From: Robiginitomaculum sp.
GTDB taxonomy: Bacteria; Pseudomonadota; Alphaproteobacteria; Caulobacterales; Maricaulaceae
Reading direction: 5' to 3'
NCBI GenBank assembly: GCA_002733385.1
Contig: NVVO01000002.1
Coordinates: 54,242 to 60,935 of the forward strand
Length of the DNA: 6,694 nucleotides
Position numbers and translations under genes: made by a program. Positions 4,348-6,694 of this stretch are shown piece by piece (position 1 is the stretch's first letter; each line of letters starts with the position of its first letter). The notes beneath the pieces are model-generated. The model was not told where the DNA came from, ran no database searches, and saw only the letters and a list, made by a program, of their open reading frames with translations.

Positions 4348-6576
4348 ATGAGTGAATCAGGTAAATGCCCGGTAATGCACGGTGCGAACAAACACAAATC
4401 AACCGGAACAACCGCTAATCAGCATTGGTGGCCTAATCAGTTGAACTTGAAAATGCTTCATCAGAATTCAGCCGAAGGCGACCCTCTGAGCAAAAAGGGC
4501 AAGACGTTTAACTATGCCAAAGAGTTTAAAAAAACCGACTTGAATGCGCTCGCTAAAGATGTCGACGCATTAATGACAGACTCTAAGGATTGGTGGCCCG
4601 CGGATTATGGTCATTATGGCCCCTTATTTATTCGTATGGCGTGGCATAGTGCGGGAACTTACCGTATTCATGATGGTCGCGGCGGCGCGTCCTCCGGTTC
4701 ACAGCGGTTTGCCCCACTTAATAGCTGGCCGGACAATGTAAACCTAGACAAAGCCCGCAGATTGCTCTGGCCGATCAAACAAAAATATGGCCGCAGGCTT
4801 TCTTGGGCTGATTTGATGATCTTTGCTGGCACGCGTGCGCTTGAAACAATGGGTTTTAAAACATTTGGATTTGCGGGGGGGCGTGAAGATATTTGGGAAC
4901 CGGAAGAAGACATCTATTGGGGGCCAGAAGCAGACTGGCTTGGCGATGAGCGCTACACTGGTGATCGTGAGCTTGATGACCCGCTCGGCGCAGTACAAAT
5001 GGGCCTAATTTATGTGAACCCGGAAGGGCCAAATGGTAATCCTGACCCGCTCGCCTCAGCCCGCGATGTCCGCGAGACGTTCGCGCGTATGGCAATGAAT
5101 GATGAGGAAACCGTGGCTTTGACAGCAGGGGGACATACATTTGGTAAGTCCCACGGCGCCGCCGACCCAAGCAAATATGTTGGCCGAGAGCCAGAAGCCG
5201 CGACTATGGAAGAGCAAGGGCTTGGCTGGAAGCAGAGCTTTGGCACGGGAAAAGCCAGTGACATGACCGGCAGCGGCATTGAAGGGGCGTGGACACCCAA
5301 CCCGATAAAATGGGATAATGGCTATTTCGACGCTTTATTAGGCTATGAATGGGAATTAACCAAGAGCCCGGCGGGCGCGCAACAATGGACGCCAACCAAA
5401 GCTTCCCATGCTGACAGGCCGCCCAATGCAAGTGATAGTAACACGTCCGAACCGCTCATGATGACAACGGCTGACATGGCTATGAAGATGGATCCGGCCT
5501 ATGCAAAAATCTCAAACCGTTTCCACAAAAACCCAGAAGAATTTGCGGACACATTCGCCAGAGCTTGGTATAAACTGACCCACCGAGACATGGGCCCTCT
5601 TAGCCGTTATCTGGGTGCTATGGCGCCGTCCGAAGAGCTCGTGTGGCAAGACCCTGTGCCTGCGCGCACGGGCAATTTAATTGGCAAATCAGATATCAAA
5701 AAACTCAAGAAAGCTATTTTGGCTAGCGGGCTGTCTGTGCCACAATTGGTCTCGACCGCTTGGGCATCTGCATCAACATTTAGAGGCTCGGACAAACGCG
5801 GCGGTGCCAATGGCGCGCGTATTCGCCTTGCACCGCAAAAAGATTGGGAGGTCAACAACCCGGCTGAACTTGGCAAAGTTCTGAGCATATTAAAGGGCGT
5901 TCAGGCTGATTTTAACAATTCATCTGGCAAGGCACAGGTATCACTCGCCGATTTGATAGTTTTGGGCGGCTGCGCCGCCGTTCAAAAAGCAGCAAAAGAT
6001 GCGGGTCATAAAATCAAAGTCCCGTTTGCGCCGGGCCGGACAGACGCATCGCAGAAGCAGACAGACATAAATTCATTTGCCGTATTACAGCCGGCAACAG
6101 ACGGGTTTCGTAACTATATAGGGAAACCCCAAGCAAGACCAGCCGAGGACACCTTGGTTGACCGCGCCCAATTACTCACACTAAGCGCGCCCGAAATGAC
6201 AGTTCTCGTTGGAGGGCTTAGGGTTTTGGGCGCCAATGCAAATGGCTCAAAACACGGCCTCTTCACGAACAAGCCGGGTACTTTGACCAATGACTTTTTT
6301 GTCAATATTCTTAGCATGGACATCATTTGGAAAGCAAAATCCAAAACCGAAGATGTGTTTGAAGGGCGTGAACGAGCCAGCGGCAAAGTCAAATGGACAG
6401 CTACCCGCAATGATTTGGTCTTTGGGTCAAACTCTATCTTGCGCGCAATTGCCGAAGTATATGGCAGTGATGATGGCCGCAAAGCTTTTGCCCGCGATTT
6501 TGTTTCCGCATGGGACAAGGTTATGAACCTTGATCGCTTCGATTTGGCGTATTTCACTAGGGGCTGTCCTAGATAA
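4348..6576 (+). CDS. katG: Catalase-peroxidase KatG
   Basis: A 742-residue bifunctional haem enzyme that destroys hydrogen peroxide by catalase and peroxidase chemistry; it is probably cytoplasmic, as no signal peptide is seen. The N-terminal haem domain carries the distal triad Arg96, Trp99 and His100 in RMAWHSAGTYR. Tyr222 (IYVNPEGPNGNPDP) and Met248 (RETFARMAM) complete the Trp-Tyr-Met crosslink that gives catalase activity. The proximal side has His263 (GGHTFGKSHG), Trp315 (SGIEGAW) and Asp376; the mobile Arg is Arg413 (HRDMGP). Ser309 matches the site altered in isoniazid-resistant mycobacterial KatG. The haem-free C-terminal domain is complete (STAWASASTFRGSDKRGGAN; PFAPGRTDASQKQTD; LSAPEMTVLVGGLRVLGAN). 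Relatives end near KVMNLDRFDLA; here YFTRGCPR follows, and the stop lies in the end of an IS1595-like element starting about 6560. This should not harm activity but removes the native 3' end. No oxyR or perR neighbour is present. Confidence 0.98.
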   Translation: MSESGKCPVMHGANKHKSTGTTANQHWWPNQLNLKMLHQNSAEGDPLSKKGKTFNYAKEFKKTDLNALAKDVDALMTDSKDWWPADYGHYGPLFIRMAWHSAGTYRIHDGRGGASSGSQRFAPLNSWPDNVNLDKARRLLWPIKQKYGRRLSWADLMIFAGTRALETMGFKTFGFAGGREDIWEPEEDIYWGPEADWLGDERYTGDRELDDPLGAVQMGLIYVNPEGPNGNPDPLASARDVRETFARMAMNDEETVALTAGGHTFGKSHGAADPSKYVGREPEAATMEEQGLGWKQSFGTGKASDMTGSGIEGAWTPNPIKWDNGYFDALLGYEWELTKSPAGAQQWTPTKASHADRPPNASDSNTSEPLMMTTADMAMKMDPAYAKISNRFHKNPEEFADTFARAWYKLTHRDMGPLSRYLGAMAPSEELVWQDPVPARTGNLIGKSDIKKLKKAILASGLSVPQLVSTAWASASTFRGSDKRGGANGARIRLAPQKDWEVNNPAELGKVLSILKGVQADFNNSSGKAQVSLADLIVLGGCAAVQKAAKDAGHKIKVPFAPGRTDASQKQTDINSFAVLQPATDGFRNYIGKPQARPAEDTLVDRAQLLTLSAPEMTVLVGGLRVLGANANGSKHGLFTNKPGTLTNDFFVNILSMDIIWKAKSKTEDVFEGRERASGKVKWTATRNDLVFGSNSILRAIAEVYGSDDGRKAFARDFVSAWDKVMNLDRFDLAYFTRGCPR

Positions 6577-6591
6577 CACTGATTGAGTGTT
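6575..6591 (+). other. Perfect small palindrome in IS1595-like end
   Basis: AACACT, a 5-nt spacer GATTG, then AGTGTT form a perfect 6-bp dyad between the element's terminus and its transposase start. It overlaps the last two bases of the katG stop codon. It may be a transposase or regulator binding site or a weak hairpin. Confidence 0.45.
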
Positions 6592-6604
6592 GTATATGGG
6601 ACAT

Positions 6605-6694
6605 ATGAGGAAGAGTAGAGTTTTTTGGACTAAACAGGCCAGATTGATTGAGCATTTTGTGTCTGGGAGCACGGTCAGATGCGCGTCTCGTTTA
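6605..6694 (+). CDS. IS1595-family transposase, N-terminal 30 residues
   Basis: The ATG at 6605 opens a frame that runs off the right edge: MRKSRVFWTKQARLIEHF then VSGSTVRCASRL. This matches the start typical of IS1595 (ISXO2-like) transposases, which begin with a basic segment, KQ-RLIEHFVAG-T-R-AA, and a helix-turn-helix-like region before the DDE-type catalytic domain. The catalytic part lies outside the window, so intactness cannot be judged. Only a weak GGG (6598-6600) precedes the start; the choice of start rests on family resemblance. Transcripts from katG could read into it, since no terminator is visible between them. Confidence 0.75.
   Translation, partial: MRKSRVFWTKQARLIEHFVSGSTVRCASRL

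Larger units (their letters stand above)
6560..6694 (+). mobile_element. IS1595-family insertion sequence, left end (partial)
   Basis: A break from katG to mobile DNA begins around 6560 with GGGGCTGTCCTAGATAA, which has the G-rich start expected of IS1595-family ends. An IS1595-type transposase begins 45 bp in. The first base of the element is inferred from where KatG stops resembling its relatives (after about 6549) and from the terminal GGGG. Only one end is visible, so the inverted-repeat partner and the expected 8-bp target duplication (ending just before 6560) cannot be checked here. Confidence 0.72.

Noticed and set aside
4344..4355. Alternative ATG at 4344 upstream of katG
   Set aside because: It is out of frame with katG and reads only three codons before TGA. 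Translational coupling is conceivable, but spacing from AGAGGA favours 4348.

Overview
The window looks like a piece of alphaproteobacterial chromosome of moderate G+C. The main evidence is the DnaG primase, whose zinc-binding region reads FYHCFSSGKHGD, a form I recall from alphaproteobacterial primases. The KatG and carboxymuconolactone-decarboxylase-family sequences are compatible with this. I cannot name a genus.

Layout. Positions 1-1620 (minus strand) hold the first 540 codons of dnaG, open at the left edge. A divergent intergenic stretch (1621-1863) carries the first copy of a three-hairpin palindromic repeat. Two small plus-strand genes follow: a carboxymuconolactone decarboxylase-family protein (1864-2223) and a SnoaL/NTF2-fold protein (2370-2732) with its own probable promoter. 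A second repeat copy, in the opposite orientation, lies just after them (2775-2902).

Positions 2945-4192 are a complete-looking 1248-bp IS30-family insertion sequence. It has 27-bp terminal inverted repeats with one mismatch. Its minus-strand transposase is dead as an ordinary gene. What look like two separate ORFs plus non-coding DNA are one continuous frame (2952-4133, 394 codons), broken by an amber stop at codon 150 and by a 21-nt in-frame insertion carrying TAA, placed immediately after the catalytic Glu.

Between this element and 4348 is a compact katG control region: a 17-bp palindrome, a -35/-10 pair and a Shine-Dalgarno sequence. katG (4348-6576) encodes a full-length catalase-peroxidase with all recognisable active-site residues. 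Its 3' end is fused to the end of a second insertion sequence, IS1595-like, beginning about 6560. That element supplies the last KatG residues and the stop codon, and its transposase starts at 6605 and leaves the window.

I see no multi-gene defence or biosynthetic system. DnaG is replication housekeeping and KatG is peroxide defence. The two small enzymes have no assignable pathway. The most interesting material is mobile or repetitive: the paired cloverleaf repeats, the doubly interrupted IS30 transposase, and the IS1595 insertion that re-made the end of katG.
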